NCBI RefSeq assembly: GCF_001649575.2
Contig: NC_051433.1
Location: 17,782,134-17,846,133 of the forward strand
DNA: 64,000 nt
From: Kryptolebias marmoratus
Taxonomy: Eukaryota > Chordata > Actinopteri > Cyprinodontiformes > Rivulidae
Direction of reading: 5' to 3'
Of this stretch, positions 1 through 14,377 are shown piece after piece. The notes under the pieces are model-generated. The model was not told the DNA's origin and did no database searches. It worked only from the letters and a program-made list of their open reading frames with translations. Position 1 is the stretch's first letter; every line of letters begins with the position of its first letter. A program made the translations under genes and the position numbers.

Positions 1-790
1 CTGCTTCCGTAGTTCAGGTAAAAAAATGTTTTCCTGCTTGGAAAGAAAACAAAATTGATATATTTTTGCAAACATTTCTGCATCTGACTCACAATCGGTG
101 CAATGGCTTAAATCAATAACAGGAATTCGAAGATGTTTTAAAATGTCAAATTACTTAATAAAAGATTGTAATTTCTGTCCGAAGCTAGTCTTACCTGTAG
201 AAAATAAAGGCGTTCACTGCTTTCACAAATTCAAGGAGGGTTTTAAAACTCTAAAACAAGCTCCTAAATGGTGTTACGGTTTGTGCTCTGATAATCTCGT
301 TACACAACTCTAAACGGTCTAATGGGTGCAGGTTTGGTTAAAGTTTGTCATTTAGGTCACTACAAACCTATAGTTTTATTGGTAGAAAATGAAGCCACCT
401 GTCGTGGGACTCTTTGGCCTTTTTTTCTATACCCATCCCGGCAGTCACGTCCATGATTTAATCTACTGGAATATTATTAATACCATCTGTAGTTTGATGA
501 TAGGCTGGTGTTTACCACATCTGCAGCTCTGTCCCCTGGCTCCTAAGCAGCGACACCTAGCCCTGACATCCAAACCTTAACCTTCATTTAAACCAACATT
601 AAAATACGTGACTGTGCAATGCTAAGCACATGAGTACGAAATGGCACCCGATAAGAGCGAGGTGGGGTACAAGGAGGCAAGAGCATGAACTAAGCAGGAT
701 CTGGAGGGGAAAAAAAAACTAAATCTCATCAACTTGGACAGAAATATATCTAACACTAAAACAAAATGAGGGTTTGTGGAAAGACAGCAG
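1..790 (-). other. Probable b3galt6 3'UTR
   Basis: No coding sequence is recognised here. The stretch lies downstream of the minus-strand b3galt6 stop codon and is AT-rich. A minus-strand AATAAA hexamer at 380-375 is a reasonable polyadenylation signal, giving a 3'UTR of about 410 bases. The short open frames in it look random. Confidence 0.5.
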
Positions 791-1810
791 TTATGGAATC
801 CCATCTTTTCTTTGGCAGCACTGAGATGGCGGTACACTCCAGTCATAAACATAAGACAGCCGCAGCTTGACTTCCTCCTTGCAGAGCCTGCCGTCCCGCT
901 GCAGAGTCTGATGTTTCTCCAGCATGTCCTCCAGGCTCTGCTTGTGGGTCACCAGGTACTTGTTGTTGCAGCCGCGCGACTTGTACTCCGTGTCAAAGCG
1001 GGGGTCGTGCATCCGCCGAACGTCCACGGGCGCCAGCCAGGCACCCAGCGACACGTCCTCGCTCTGCCACGTCTTGAAGTAGCCCGCGTTCAGATGCACG
1101 TAGCGCACCAGGTCGGCCGAGAGGACGTAGCCGCCGCCCAGCGCGTACGGCAGGTAGTAGTCGCAGAGCTCCCAGGAGCTTTCTCGCCACTTCCCGGCCG
1201 TTTTCACGCGGCCTCTCCCCGAGAAGAAGCCCCAGTACAGCCTGCTGGGCTCCTTCCCCTTCAGCTCGTCCTTGAGGAGGTCCAAGCGAACGAACGTGTC
1301 ATCGTCGGCTTTGAAGATAAACTTGAAGTCCACATTCTGGTCCAGCCAGGAGTACATGTGCAGCAGCTTCAGCGTCAAGTTCTCGTAGGAGTCTCGCAGA
1401 TCGGGCAGCAGGAGCAAGTCTTTGTGTCGCCCCTGCTCCGTGTTCAGGTTCTGAAGGTCCTCGCTCGAGAGACCCTGAGTTCCAACCACAAACATGGCCA
1501 GAACATCAGAATCCCGCTTGGCCAGCCAGGTGCTGCGGATGATGCTCCTGCGCTCCGTGTACTTGGGCCCCGTTGTGATGAGAACCACAAGGAAGGCCGA
1601 CAAATCTTTGGACAGGGGGACAGGATTATGCTGGTCTGGACGCAAGTGCAAATCCTTGGTGTGGGGGGCTAGGCCCGGTGGATCGGGGTGACCCTGTTTC
1701 AGGGTTTCCGATGTACATTTGGCCAAGAAGACAAGGACGGCGGCAAAGCTGCACACGGTGCCAATGACCAGCGCCGTCTTATGGCGGCACACCAGGCGGA
1801 AGAGATTCAT
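791..1810 (-). CDS. b3galt6: Beta-1,3-galactosyltransferase 6
   Basis: This Golgi type II membrane enzyme adds the second galactose of the glycosaminoglycan-protein linker tetrasaccharide (galactosyltransferase II of proteoglycan synthesis). The frame gives 339 residues; the human protein has 329. Visible: a short basic cytosolic N-terminus, one signal-anchor segment at about residues 12-31 ([19 protein letters not shown]), a short stem, then a GT31 domain. That domain has [10 protein letters not shown], the metal-binding DDD in [46 protein letters not shown] and the C-terminal end [10 protein letters not shown], all matching B3GALT6 closely. The start is the ATG beginning MNLFRL. An upstream in-frame ATG lies in what looks like intron: an acceptor (CAG) sits about 12 bases before MNLFRL, and a donor at 2181-2180 would define a 5'UTR exon of roughly 2182-2330. 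The coding region is a single exon, as in mammals. Confidence 0.96.
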   Translation of the reverse strand: MNLFRLVCRHKTALVIGTVCSFAAVLVFLAKCTSETLKQGHPDPPGLAPHTKDLHLRPDQHNPVPLSKDLSAFLVVLITTGPKYTERRSIIRSTWLAKRDSDVLAMFVVGTQGLSSEDLQNLNTEQGRHKDLLLLPDLRDSYENLTLKLLHMYSWLDQNVDFKFIFKADDDTFVRLDLLKDELKGKEPSRLYWGFFSGRGRVKTAGKWRESSWELCDYYLPYALGGGYVLSADLVRYVHLNAGYFKTWQSEDVSLGAWLAPVDVRRMHDPRFDTEYKSRGCNNKYLVTHKQSLEDMLEKHQTLQRDGRLCKEEVKLRLSYVYDWSVPPSQCCQRKDGIP

Positions 1811-3466
1811 GGTGCTGAGTCTGGGGTGAAGCACAAAGAATAAAGTTTGATTAGCAACATTTGAAGCTGCAACCACAGATTTCTACAATCATGTTTTGTT
1901 TTGTTTTATTCTTTAAAAAGACAAAATCATTACCCTGCATTCTTTAATTTCATGCTTTCATGAAGGTGCAGACTGCAGATTTGCCTCACTGTTGGATTTA
2001 ACAGATGCTAACCAACATTTTAGTATATTTTAGACAATCTGGTAGCCTTGAAAAACCAGGTAAGTCAGCCAAAGGAACCTGATATCAGCAGCTTTCACAC
2101 TGATTCTCTTGCACAGCCATCACCAAGTCTTCAGGACAATGATGCGAGCGGGTACGAACTAAAGAGGATTTGTAGTTTACCTTTAGCTTATTAAAAACAG
2201 CCCGTCCCTCAGACGATGCAGCCAAGGCGGACCACAGGCGGCAGCTAACGCTAGCTACCGACACAAACCCATCTGCGCACTTTGTAAACACACTCCGAAG
2301 GACGCCGCCGTCCGCGGCTCGTTCATGTTGGTCCGACCCGGAGGAGAAGACCGTTCGGGCGGGTTACAACCGACAGGCTGCACGGTTCGTTGTGTCGCCT
2401 GCTGCCACTGGCTTCATTTTCTGCCCTGTAAACCCAATCGGTTCTGGTTGGCTGTGTGACGAAGAGGAAACGGAAGTGGAAGACCCCCCCTGATAAAGGA
2501 AAATTAAAACGACACCAAACTTACCAAATATTTGGCTCCATTTTGTTGCGTATTATTATAATTTTTATTTTTACTTGAACAATAGTTGCATTGATGGGCT
2601 AACATTAAAACAATACTTGAACGCTGTTGACAAGAACTGGCTTTCCGAATAAAGTTGTGAGAAAAAAATCAATGCATGTCAAATTTAGCATATAGCACTG
2701 AGAAATGGTTTGAAAAGGAGTGCAACTGGAACGGAGCATGCGCATTACTCTTCTCCAGATATGATTTACTACAATTTTACAGCACGAGCAGCAGTACTTA
2801 TGCTGCGTTCCATTTCCCTCGGAAATTTGAGCATCAGCTCTAGTAATGAAGTTACTTGAAAATAAAGCTTTTAAAAACAAATTTTACCTAACAAAGACCA
2901 CTGTAAGCAGTTAATTTAATAAAAGAAAATATTGACTGGATTAATTAGACATTCAGAAAAAGACATTCAGTATTTCAGTGACTTCCAAATACATTTTATT
3001 TTTAGGATGCATTTCATGTGTCATTATGGGTCCATATATTGTAAAAAAAAAGAAAGCATTTTGCATATATTTACCGTAGGAGCACTTTAAACCCCCAGCA
3101 TTTCTGTACTGCTACTGGAAACTTGCATAAATTTTGATATTATGCTCAATTTCGCATATTTACATTTTGAATATATATATATTTTTTTTAAATAAAAAGT
3201 GATCAGTTTTATTGTGAAATTCACCGGAAGTCTAACCTCTGGCTGGCTGTGGTTGTCCTGAAACTGACGCCTTGCTAATGTCCATCAACAGTGAAGGAAA
3301 TCATGGCCTCGTCGCAGTAAATTAGTCGTTTGGAGTCTGGAATTCAACTTGACACCCTAAAAGTTAACAGAACTGACCATGTAAGCGCATTACTTGATAT
3401 ATTCGTCCGTTTTAGAATAGCTAGCTGGCGTAAGTGCTAACGGAGCAGCAGTAGAAGAAGAAGAAG
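1811..3466. promoter_or_regulatory. Divergent b3galt6/dnajc16 intergenic region
   Basis: No coding sequence is seen. 1823-2181 is probably the b3galt6 5'UTR intron. About 2290-2480 is GC- and CpG-richer, with a CCAAT motif near 2432 and an inverted copy (GGTTGGCTG) just after it, consistent with the b3galt6 promoter. 2500-3230 is AT-rich with nothing recognisable, apart from a segment near 2795-2850 (CTGCGTTCC type) resembling a dispersed fish repeat. The dnajc16 5'UTR lies just before 3467. Confidence 0.4.
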
Positions 3467-6400
3467 ATGACGGGTCGGAGCACCGACCGGGGTCCTTCTC
3501 CTCCTTGGACTCGTCCCGTCTTGCTCGCCATCTTTCTGCTAACGCTGACAGTGCGTGTGGTGCAGCCGACATCCGAGTTTGACCCGTATCAGGTTTTGGG
3601 TGTGGGCAGGAGTGCCAGCCAAGCAGAAATCAAACGAGCATACAAGAACCTGGTCAGAGAATGGTGAGTGACAGAAGTCCTCCTCACCTTGGCTGTGGAG
3701 AGTCAGCCCTCTTCTCTTTACAGTAGTGCTAATTATCACTTAACGCTCTACAAGCTGAGCTACTTACTTAACATATTAAACAGAAGAGATTATCACAACC
3801 ATGCATAAACACTGTGGTGATTTAAGATGTGATTTGTGGACTTTTTAGGCACCCAGATAAGAGCAGAGACCCTAAAGCTGAAGACATGTTTATCAAGATT
3901 TCTAAATCATACCAGGTGGGTGAAAACATTCAGTTACATATCATGTTAGTTTGTTTCACTTTCTGTACTGCTGTTTTCTAGATTAAGTGTGAATTCCTCT
4001 GTCATCATGCTCCTCTGAGTTTTGCTTTTGTTTTTCCTCTCTCTCTATTTCTCAGATTTTGTCCAACGAGGAGCGACGGTCCAACTTTGATCGCTACGGG
4101 CAGATGGATGAAAACCAGCCCTTCGGCCAGTCACAGCATCACGGTTTCCGCAGCTTTCACAGCAGCTTCTACTTTGACGAGTCGTTTTTCCATTTCCCCA
4201 GGTGCCCTGTGCTCCAACTGGCCTACTTCTCCCAATTCATTTATCAGGGTGTTTGGTTGCCATAAATATGTGTGCGATAATTTAGGATGCAACAACTGCA
4301 CATATTAAAACACTCCACTCATGTGAAAAGTGACCTTTCTTGACACATTTAAACAAGCAAACTACATATTATTGTTTCCAGTTCTTGCTGTATTGTTAGA
4401 GTTGCAGACAGTTTTCTTCCTGGTGATTTCTTGATAGCTTAATGTAATAAAAAAAACACCCTATTTTCTGTCCACCACTGTTTTCCAGGTCCAGAGATTT
4501 TGATGACAGCAAGTACATGCTTCACCACGCACAGTTTAACAGTGACGTCCTCCCAGACAGCTATAAGAGGCCGTACCTAATCAAAGTGACCGCTGAGTGG
4601 TGCCTTGAGTGTATGTACTTTGAGCCCGTGTGGAAGCAGGCTGTGCAGGAGCTGGAACCTCTGGGTAAGGCTCCATAAAGTCAAGAGTCATTCAAACGGG
4701 AAGCAAAGTTAAAGCTGTAGTTTGTGTCGTAAACGCAGCACACATTGAACACACCGTTTTCTTTTAAGGTTTTCATAGCTACTATGTTTTCATATAGCTG
4801 GATAACACATCCAGTGGACATTTGCATTCAGTCCTACAAGACTTTACAGACCTAAAGGAACAATTTCCGGTCTTTCAGTCTGAGCCCAGTTCTGTTTTTC
4901 TTCGAATGCAAGCAGTTTGACAATCATGGGCATTGAGAACGTTTCCAAATTTCAGCGATGGAACAATTTGTTCATCTCTCTTTTACGGTGTGCTTTTACT
5001 CCCTTTTGTCGATTATTTGCACGCTCACATCAGGCGTGGGAATCGGCATCGTGGACCTGGGCTTTGAGCGCCGCCTAGCCAATCAGCTGGGCGCTTATCG
5101 GGCTCCCTCCATCATCGGGCTGGTGAACGGCAGGATGACCTTCTTCCACCAGGCTGTGGTACGGGAACACCTGCGGCACTTTGTGGAAGATCTGCTGCCT
5201 CAGAACCTGGTCCAGAGGGTAACTGCAACACACACACACACACACATAGATACACACTGCATATGAGTTGATACGCTTGATTTCACCTCAGATATATTTC
5301 TGTGGAGTTAAAATAACTAGAAATGTCTTCATTTGTTGGGGGATGCAAACAAAGGTCTAACTTTAGAGTCGATGAAAACTCGTGTTAAGCTCATCATGAC
5401 ATATTCTGACAGCCGAAGTATGTTTTAACTAACATTTATCTTTTTTTTTTCCAGATCAACGATGACAACTGTCTGGCTTTTATTGATGGCTGGCATGCAG
5501 AAAACAAACCCAGTGTTCTCTTGTTTGACCAAGTCCCTGTTGTGCCGCTACTCTACAAGGTAACTCTGCCTTTAGTGGGGGGTTTTTTGTTTGTTTTTTT
5601 AGCATGCGATCAGCTTTGTTTCCTGTTGAAGCCCAGTTTGTCGGCGAAAATGACAATACGATTCTGAAACTTGTCAGAATTTTGCCCTGAGCTGTATTTA
5701 ATTGCAAGGCTGTCTCGGCAGCCATCTTTGATGCTTTCTCACTTTTCTCTTTTTGTTCTGATATTTTTGTTCATCTTTCATGTGGGCAGTGCCAAAAATC
5801 CGGAAGCTTTTTTTTTAAGGTTGCACACAACTATTTGTAGTGCTAATATATTAAAACATTTCAGAAGAGAATAAAGAATGAACTAGCATAGTCTGTTTTC
5901 TTTTTACTAATAAAACTATTTAAGGTGTTCAGTCCTGAAAGTAAAGGCTTGTTTCTTTTAATTCCTTTTTAAACGTTTGGTGTTTTTATCGCCCCTCCAG
6001 TTGACAGCTTTTGCCTTCAGAGACTACGTCCGCTTCGGCTTCGTGGATCAGGGTGGAACACACAACGCTAAGCTCCTGCGGCAGTTCAACATTAACACCT
6101 ACGCTCCCACCATGCTGCTGTTTAAGGAGGACACAGAGAAGCCCATTGACATCATCCAGGTACACCCTAATTAACCTGCAGCTGAGATCTACTCCATTCT
6201 AACCTGAATAAAGATTCTCTGCGGTTATAATGGACACATTCCACCAATTTTTTTTTTTCTTTCAGGCCAGAGGGATGAAGAGGCAGCTCATGGACGAGTT
6301 TGTCTCCAACAACAAGTTCCTGCAAGTGCCTCGGCTGGTCAGCCAGCAGCTTTTTGATGAGCTGTGTCCCGTGAAGCAGTTCCACAGACGAAGGAAGTAA

Positions 6401-9400
6401 GCTGTTTTTGCGATCCCTTTTTAGTTTGTGTAATCAGAATTGGTCTGAGGAGTTGTTTTCCTTTCTTCTCCATCTTGTCCATATTTGCTAAACTATTGGG
6501 AAAAAAAAGGAGAGCTAAAAAGTTCAATTGGAGCTGAGTTTTGACAAATCTTAGTATGACAGCCATGAGGGGAATCGTTGGTCCAAACTTACATTCAGCG
6601 TGAATATTTTCCAGGTACTGCATCCTGCTCATCACTGGGGAGGACGAGGCTTTTCTTCCAGGCAATAAGGCTTTCCTGGACTTTGCCTCTTCCAACAAAA
6701 AAGATGTGTTGCGGTTTGCTTACGTCTACCAGCGTCAACAGCAGCCTCTTTGTCAGGCGCTTCTGCACAACCACGGTGCTGTTTCGCCTCAGGTCAGGGG
6801 TCTGAACAGGCATACGCACACACACACACACACGTTTCTGCCTGTAAACAAACATCAAGGACAAGCTGAACTCTGAGTTCACTGATCTCGCTTTTTTCCC
6901 ACCGAGCACCACACTGGCAGCTGTGTCAGATTTGCCGCTTCAGATGACGAGCGCGTGCCATCTAAGGTTGCGCGGCGCCTCAGCTTACAGTGAAAATGCT
7001 GTGTAATACCATCCGGCAGGTGGTGATTCTGGAGAGGCGGAGCCAGGCCGGCCGGGTGCTGTACCGCTCCGTGAGCGGCGGCTGGAACGGCAGCGAGGAA
7101 GACAAATACCGGCTCCACGAGCAGCTGGAGCTCCTACAGAAGGACCCCACCTACCTGACGTCAGACACCACCTTACCGGAGCTCAACAACGAGATGGCCC
7201 CCGTAAGTCGCAGCAGGCACACGCCGATCTGTACTGTCAAGCCATCTCTTTTTGTCCCTCTTTTTTTCATGGTTTTCTTTTTCTGTCCTCAGATTTTTAT
7301 TGTTCAGTGGATGAACGCAGCTTATGATTACATCCTTCAGACATATGATGGCCTTCTCTACTCAAACTGGTAAGCTGATGCTCACCCAGGAAGTCTGCAG
7401 AAGTTGAAGAAATGTGCCGTGGAGTTTTTGCTGACTTTATTCTGAAATAAGACTAGTAGCTGAATCGTTATACATCAAGATCAATGTTCTTTGGTTATTA
7501 ATTAGCACGCCTTGTCATGACTGTAATGCCCCCTTTTTTCAAAGTATAACAACGTCTGAAGGCTGAAGTTGCTGCACAGAGGCTCCTTTTTGTGTCAGTA
7601 ACAGTGTATATTTTATATCTTCAAGGCGAGAGATGATGCCCATTCTCTCCCTGATCTTCTCGGCTCTCTTTATCCTCTTTGGCACCGTTATCATTCAGGC
7701 TTTCAGGTAAGAAAATATGAACTTTTTTACTCTTACTTTTGAAGTTTTACTTGATTACTCTCGAAGCTTTCAGAAGTGACGACTTGCTTGTTTGCTGTAT
7801 GTTTTTTTTTTTTTTTTTTTTTTTTTTAGCGAGTCAGGTGAGAGCAAACCCCGCACACCCAAAGAGCCGCCCACGAGGCAAACTGAGGAGGATGCATCAA
7901 GCAGACAAAGCACCTCAAGGTAATCTAGTAGTCACAGAAAATACTTTAGTGATAAGTGTTATAGGTCTCATATGGACATGTTACATTTGAACTTTCCACA
8001 AGGTAGATATATACATGAAATTGTACAAATAAACTAGAAGCAGCATGGTCATGTCTGCTTTATCTAAATTACAGAACTGTGGTGGTTATTTATTTCATAC
8101 TTATACCAAACTAAGTGGTATTTATGTTTATGTTGTGAGAGTTTCTCAGACTAAAACAACATCAGCCTTTTGAAAACTTAAACGCAAAGACTTCTATCAA
8201 TAATTTGTCAAAAACTGGAATATATCTAACTTTTATGTACAGCTGACTCATTCATAGCCCTTCGCTGTTCAAGTTTGAGTTTTACATCACATCTTTGTGT
8301 TACAGTTTCTCTATTGCCTCTGCAGATTTTTTCTATTGATTACATATCAGTTGTTTTGCCAACCTTTTAGATAAAGTTACTGCCCTTCAGGACGTCGCTG
8401 CTTTTGGACTCAAACGGCGCTGATTTCAAGGATCCTCTCTCACTTTCTAGCGGGTGGTCTTTGTTCATGTTAGCACTCATCCCTTTCTGTCTGGCACAAG
8501 GACAGGCTTCTTGCAGCCAGATCTTTGCAGGAAGACATCACCTTCACCTCGGTCACGCAGGATGTTTGGCAACATCTCGTGGCGACTGTAGTTTTGCTGA
8601 TAGGATCAGTGCTGACAAGGATCGGGTTCTCTCGTATAAACCTAAATATTTCACATAAATGGACTCAGTTTAATGCAACAGAATCTTGAGTCCAGACCTA
8701 CTGGACTGTATAAACTCTCCATTTGAGGGTTACCTAAAATGTGTTTAAAATCATCTGTTTATCACTTGGGATGTTGTCTCTTGTAATTGCAGACAAACTG
8801 CTCAGAACCATAATTCAGCTTTTTTGGCTCCATTTTTAACTTTGCCTCTTTCTTGTATTTGTCTTTGCTCTGTACAGCCGCCCTCCTAAGAAGGACTTTG
8901 TGGAAGTGACAGAGCTGACAGACATTACATACATCAGTAACCTGGTCAAACTGAGACCGGGTCACATTAACATTGTGCTGGTGCTCACTGATGCCTCCAA
9001 GAATGCTTTGCTGAGGAAATTTGCCAAGGAGGTTTTCTCTTTCTCTGGGTAAGTCATTTAAAGCAATGATTCCCAAAGATGGGGTCAGGACCCCAATGTG
9101 GGTCACTCAGCACCAAGTAGGGGTCCTCAGATAATCTCCAGATATCCATTTACAATAAAAAAAACTTAGTTTTTATGCTATGTTTGCACCATAATTGTTA
9201 CAAAAACTTGAAATACACGTCCATAATTTGATTTAAAAAATAGCATAACGGATGTTAAGACTGTTTGTGTTGCCATTATGTCCTTATTTAATAGAGTTAT
9301 TAGCATTTTTGGATATTTAAACAGCCAACAGATGGGGTCACACACCTTTGTCACTATTATTTTATGGGTCGGAAGCTAAAAAATTTGGGAACCACTGACT

Positions 9401-9982
9401 TAAAGGACATGCTATCATGTGAATTTATGTGTGCTTTTTAAAACAGCGATGTTTTTTCCACTTTTTAATCCTTAATCCCCCTGTCTATCAACCCTCAGCA
9501 CCCAGACCCTCCACTTCTCCTTCCTCAACGCTGACAAGCACCACCACTGGATGCCTTCCCTCCTTCACTCGGCCTCTTATCCCGGAGACAGCGACAGCCA
9601 TTCAGAAGACGAGGAGTCCTCCGACTACGCCGGCCACGTCCTGGCTCTCAACGGCTACAAGAAGTACTTTTGCATCTTTAGACCAGTCTTCACAGGAGAC
9701 GACCCCAGCGATTCGTCATCCGAGACCTCGGTTTCCTCTGACGGCAAGAGAAAGTCCCGCTCCAGGTCCAGGACGAGCTCCCACTCTCGATCCCGGTCCC
9801 ATTCCAGGGAGGATGGCGCCGTACCCAGAAGGGGCTCAGGTAGGGCTACGAGCATAGAAGTCCACCACAAGCTGGACAGGCTGGGACTGTGGATGGAGAG
9901 GCTGATGGAGGGCACGCTGCCCAGGTTACATGTGCCTGCGTGGCCCGCACTCAGTGAGAACTCCTCCTCCACAGAGAGCTGA
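3467..9982 (+). CDS. dnajc16: DnaJ homolog subfamily C member 16, 15 exons
   Basis: ER-anchored J-domain co-chaperone with thioredoxin-like domains. Coding exons: 3467-3663, 3849-3915, 4056-4201, 4489-4664, 5034-5218, 5455-5559, 6001-6159, 6266-6396, 6615-6792, 7020-7202, 7293-7369, 7626-7706, 7830-7919, 8878-9048, 9499-9982. They sum to 2,430 bases, 809 residues (human 782), and every junction is GT-AG and in phase. Visible: a signal peptide (about 15-35), a J domain with the HPD motif across the exon 1-2 junction (WHPDKSRDPKAED), a thioredoxin-like domain with CxxC as WCLECMYFEPVWK, the region VVPLLYKLTAFAFRDY, a membrane segment in exon 12 (MMPILSLIFSALFILFGTVI), and a Ser/Arg-rich stretch in the last exon (SRSRSRTSSHSRSRSHSRE). 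Divergent from b3galt6, convergent with cda. Intron 14 carries a hAT-type MITE. Confidence 0.96.
7802..7827. repeat. Poly-T run at a splice acceptor
   Basis: About 26 consecutive T sit directly before the AG that begins dnajc16 exon 13. It acts as an extreme polypyrimidine tract, and its length is likely to vary between individuals and assemblies. Confidence 0.85.
9064..9397. mobile_element. hAT-type MITE in dnajc16 intron 14
   Basis: A 334-base element with terminal inverted repeats: CAATGATTCCCAAA at the left, and the complement of the right end reads CAGTGGTTCCCAAA. It is flanked by an 8-base target duplication with one mismatch (ATTTAAAG at 9056-9063, ACTTAAAG at 9398-9405). The 8-base duplication and CAGTGGTTCCC-like ends are characteristic of hAT transposons. 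There is no transposase frame, so it is non-autonomous. Confidence 0.8.
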
Positions 9983-12445
9983 GGTCGGAGGAAGAACTGG
10001 GGTGGGTTTTTGCTTCCTCACTGGGTACTTTTCAAAGATAAGCTGCAGAGCAACGTTGTTTGTTTTCCAGATTACTGTTTAAGTTCTGTTTTTGCATATG
10101 TAGGTTGGCACTGACGGCAGCAGCACCTTGCAGAGGAGTGTGAGGGCTACAGGACGTACATTTCCATATTGCTGTTTCACGTCCACACATAGTTGGCGTG
10201 CATCACCGCGCAGGCGTTCGCTGTAGCTAACACCTGGGGTGTCTTTAGAGTAACACAAAATGGTTTTCTGACTGAAACTGTTTACACACAACACTGTAAC
10301 AATATGCAGATGCATTCTTAGTGCCACTTCATGCTTCTGTTTCTTTTTTAATATAAATCTGTAAGGAAATTGCATGCACATTCACAAGATCGGTTTTCAG
10401 TTCCATCTTCGGCCATGACTGAATGTAGACACAACCGTTTGCACCACAACTAAACAGATATTAATGAAATTAACAGCAAATAAGAGACTTCAGCTTAACC
10501 AAAAGGGAATTTGGGATCCTCTGCTATGAGTGTGATTATTTTGTGGTTTTAGTTTAAGAAACAAACAAAAAAAAACAACTGATTATTAAGAAAGAAAAAT
10601 AGTGGTCTTGGAGAGGTAGAAAGTAATGTCCACATTAAAAACCTAATAAAAAAAAAAGTTCCTACTAAGAATTAAAGGCCTAGTATTCCTTTAAGGAATG
10701 CGTTTTCTCTGCAGCCTTTCATGCCAAAGTTTTGTAAACGACAACATGAACAGTTTCATATTGTGAGATCTTATAAAATGTGATCGCCCTCAGAAAATAT
10801 GTTGGATGACTCTCAGCTACTACCACACCCGATGTAGTTCAATAGCCGTGACAATGTCAGGCGTTTTGTGTGTGCTAAGTTTGATTAGCTGTGGTGGCCA
10901 TCTGGAATCGGAGTTGTAGATGCACATTTAATGATCACTTTCTGAGAGTCTCCTGAAATATGTTGCTAACAGACAGACGGAGTTGACTCCAACAGTTAAT
11001 AACAAAGTTTTAAACCAGACCTTGCGTGCTCAGGTAGCGCTCGTATTAAGTGTTGACTCTCGGCTACTAACGCACCAACATTTAGCTAAATAACTGTAAA
11101 CTTGAATCTGTTATAGTCATTTCTGTGTTTGCTGAGCTAGCTTAGCTGTGGCGGCCATGTTGTATTGGGTTGACTCCTAAAGTTAATCAGTTGCAGCAGT
11201 ACATCCAATTAATTACTTTCTGAGAGTTTCATTAAGATCCAACTGTTGGTTCAGAAGATATTTTGCTAACAGACAAAGAAACTCACATGGGCATGAAAAC
11301 CATTTTCACCTCACACCTTCAGGCGATGACAGTTCTTGGAAGCATAAAGCCACAAATGAGCCGCATATCTCGTGACTGAAAATCATGTCTTAAAACTGCT
11401 TTAGCAAAGTTCTTATAGCACATTAATTAAGAGTATATTATGAAAAACCTAATCAAAATCTAAACTCTGTAAAAGAGTATGCAATCATTTGGAGGAACAA
11501 GCTCTGCGACGTTGTTTTGTGCTCAGTTCTGTTGTTTTCCTCCCTTTTCTGCTTCATATTGGGTTTAATCTGAGTCGAAGACGTGCACAGGTGTGAGACG
11601 CTCGCCTTTTTTCCTTTATAAATCCCAATCTGTTTGCAGGAAAAGGCGACGTGCGTTTTCTTGTCCTTCTCCTGTAACTGCTGCCTCATTTATTTATCAG
11701 ACGGCGAAGGAGAGACGCACCTTTCCCTCTTTAACTATTCAAAACAGACAGGACTTTAGGTCTGGAGACAATGTTAGTGCTGACGATTAAGCATTAAATA
11801 TCAGTTTTAAAACAGTAATCCAGACACTTAAGCTGGCCTTTTTGTCTCACTTTACCTGTGCGCTTCTCTTAGCTCTGAATCAGGAAGAAACGAGACGTTT
11901 GAGCCTGTTTTACCGTCTCCCATTAAATGGTTGTGTATGACGTAGATGGAGCTAAAAATCACAGATGATTTACTTCAGTAAATTTCCAGTGGCAGCTTAC
12001 ATGTCTGACTGCTCCTTTCGTCTGTCTTCTCTGTTCCTAAACGGTCCGCAGATAACGCAGTACACTGATGAGCAAAATGTTTTCCTGTTTGTCCTCTGAG
12101 CCTGACGTTTATTCTCTAAATGTACAAAATCACGTGACTCCTTTTTAAAGGCTGTTTATTTATTAAAATGTGTGCGCTATCATTTCTCTTCTGCTTCCTT
12201 AAACTAATAAATATTTTTACCAACAAAGACAGTGTATTCGTCGTGATCAAGTAGGCATTAGGTCACAAAATACAGCAAGAATTGTTTATTTCTTTGCTTA
12301 TTTGCTACAATTAAAACGTGGCTAAAATTGAACCATTATTTACATTTATCAGACGACACGAAAACAAACTTGTCCCATAAATATAACTGCTGCTCCACAT
12401 GAATAGATACACGCTGAACATGGTGCACGTCGCGGCGTTTTGAGC
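9983..12445. other. dnajc16/cda convergent 3' region
   Basis: No gene is recognised between the two convergent stop codons. It probably holds the dnajc16 3'UTR (an AATAAA lies near 10645) and the short cda 3'UTR (TTTATT on the plus strand near 12,150-12,200). The stretch 10,806-11,290 contains two diverged copies of a dispersed repeat in direct orientation. Confidence 0.5.
10806..11290. repeat. Two direct copies of a dispersed repeat
   Basis: Copy 1 (about 10806-10995) and copy 2 (about 11053-11275) share blocks in the same order: GACTCTC.GCTACTA, a GTG-T-TGCT-AG block, TTAGCTGTGG.GGCCAT, ACTTTCTGAGAGT.TC and GCTAACAGACA. A related segment with ACAGACAGACAAAC and a terminal TGTGGAGGT lies at about 37,130-37,330. 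This resembles a widespread, unclassified fish interspersed repeat. Confidence 0.6.

Positions 12446-14377
<1,932 letters not shown>

Noticed and set aside
776..1672. 298-codon plus-strand frame opposite b3galt6
   Set aside because: It is the antisense shadow of the b3galt6 coding exon. All recognisable domains are on the minus strand.
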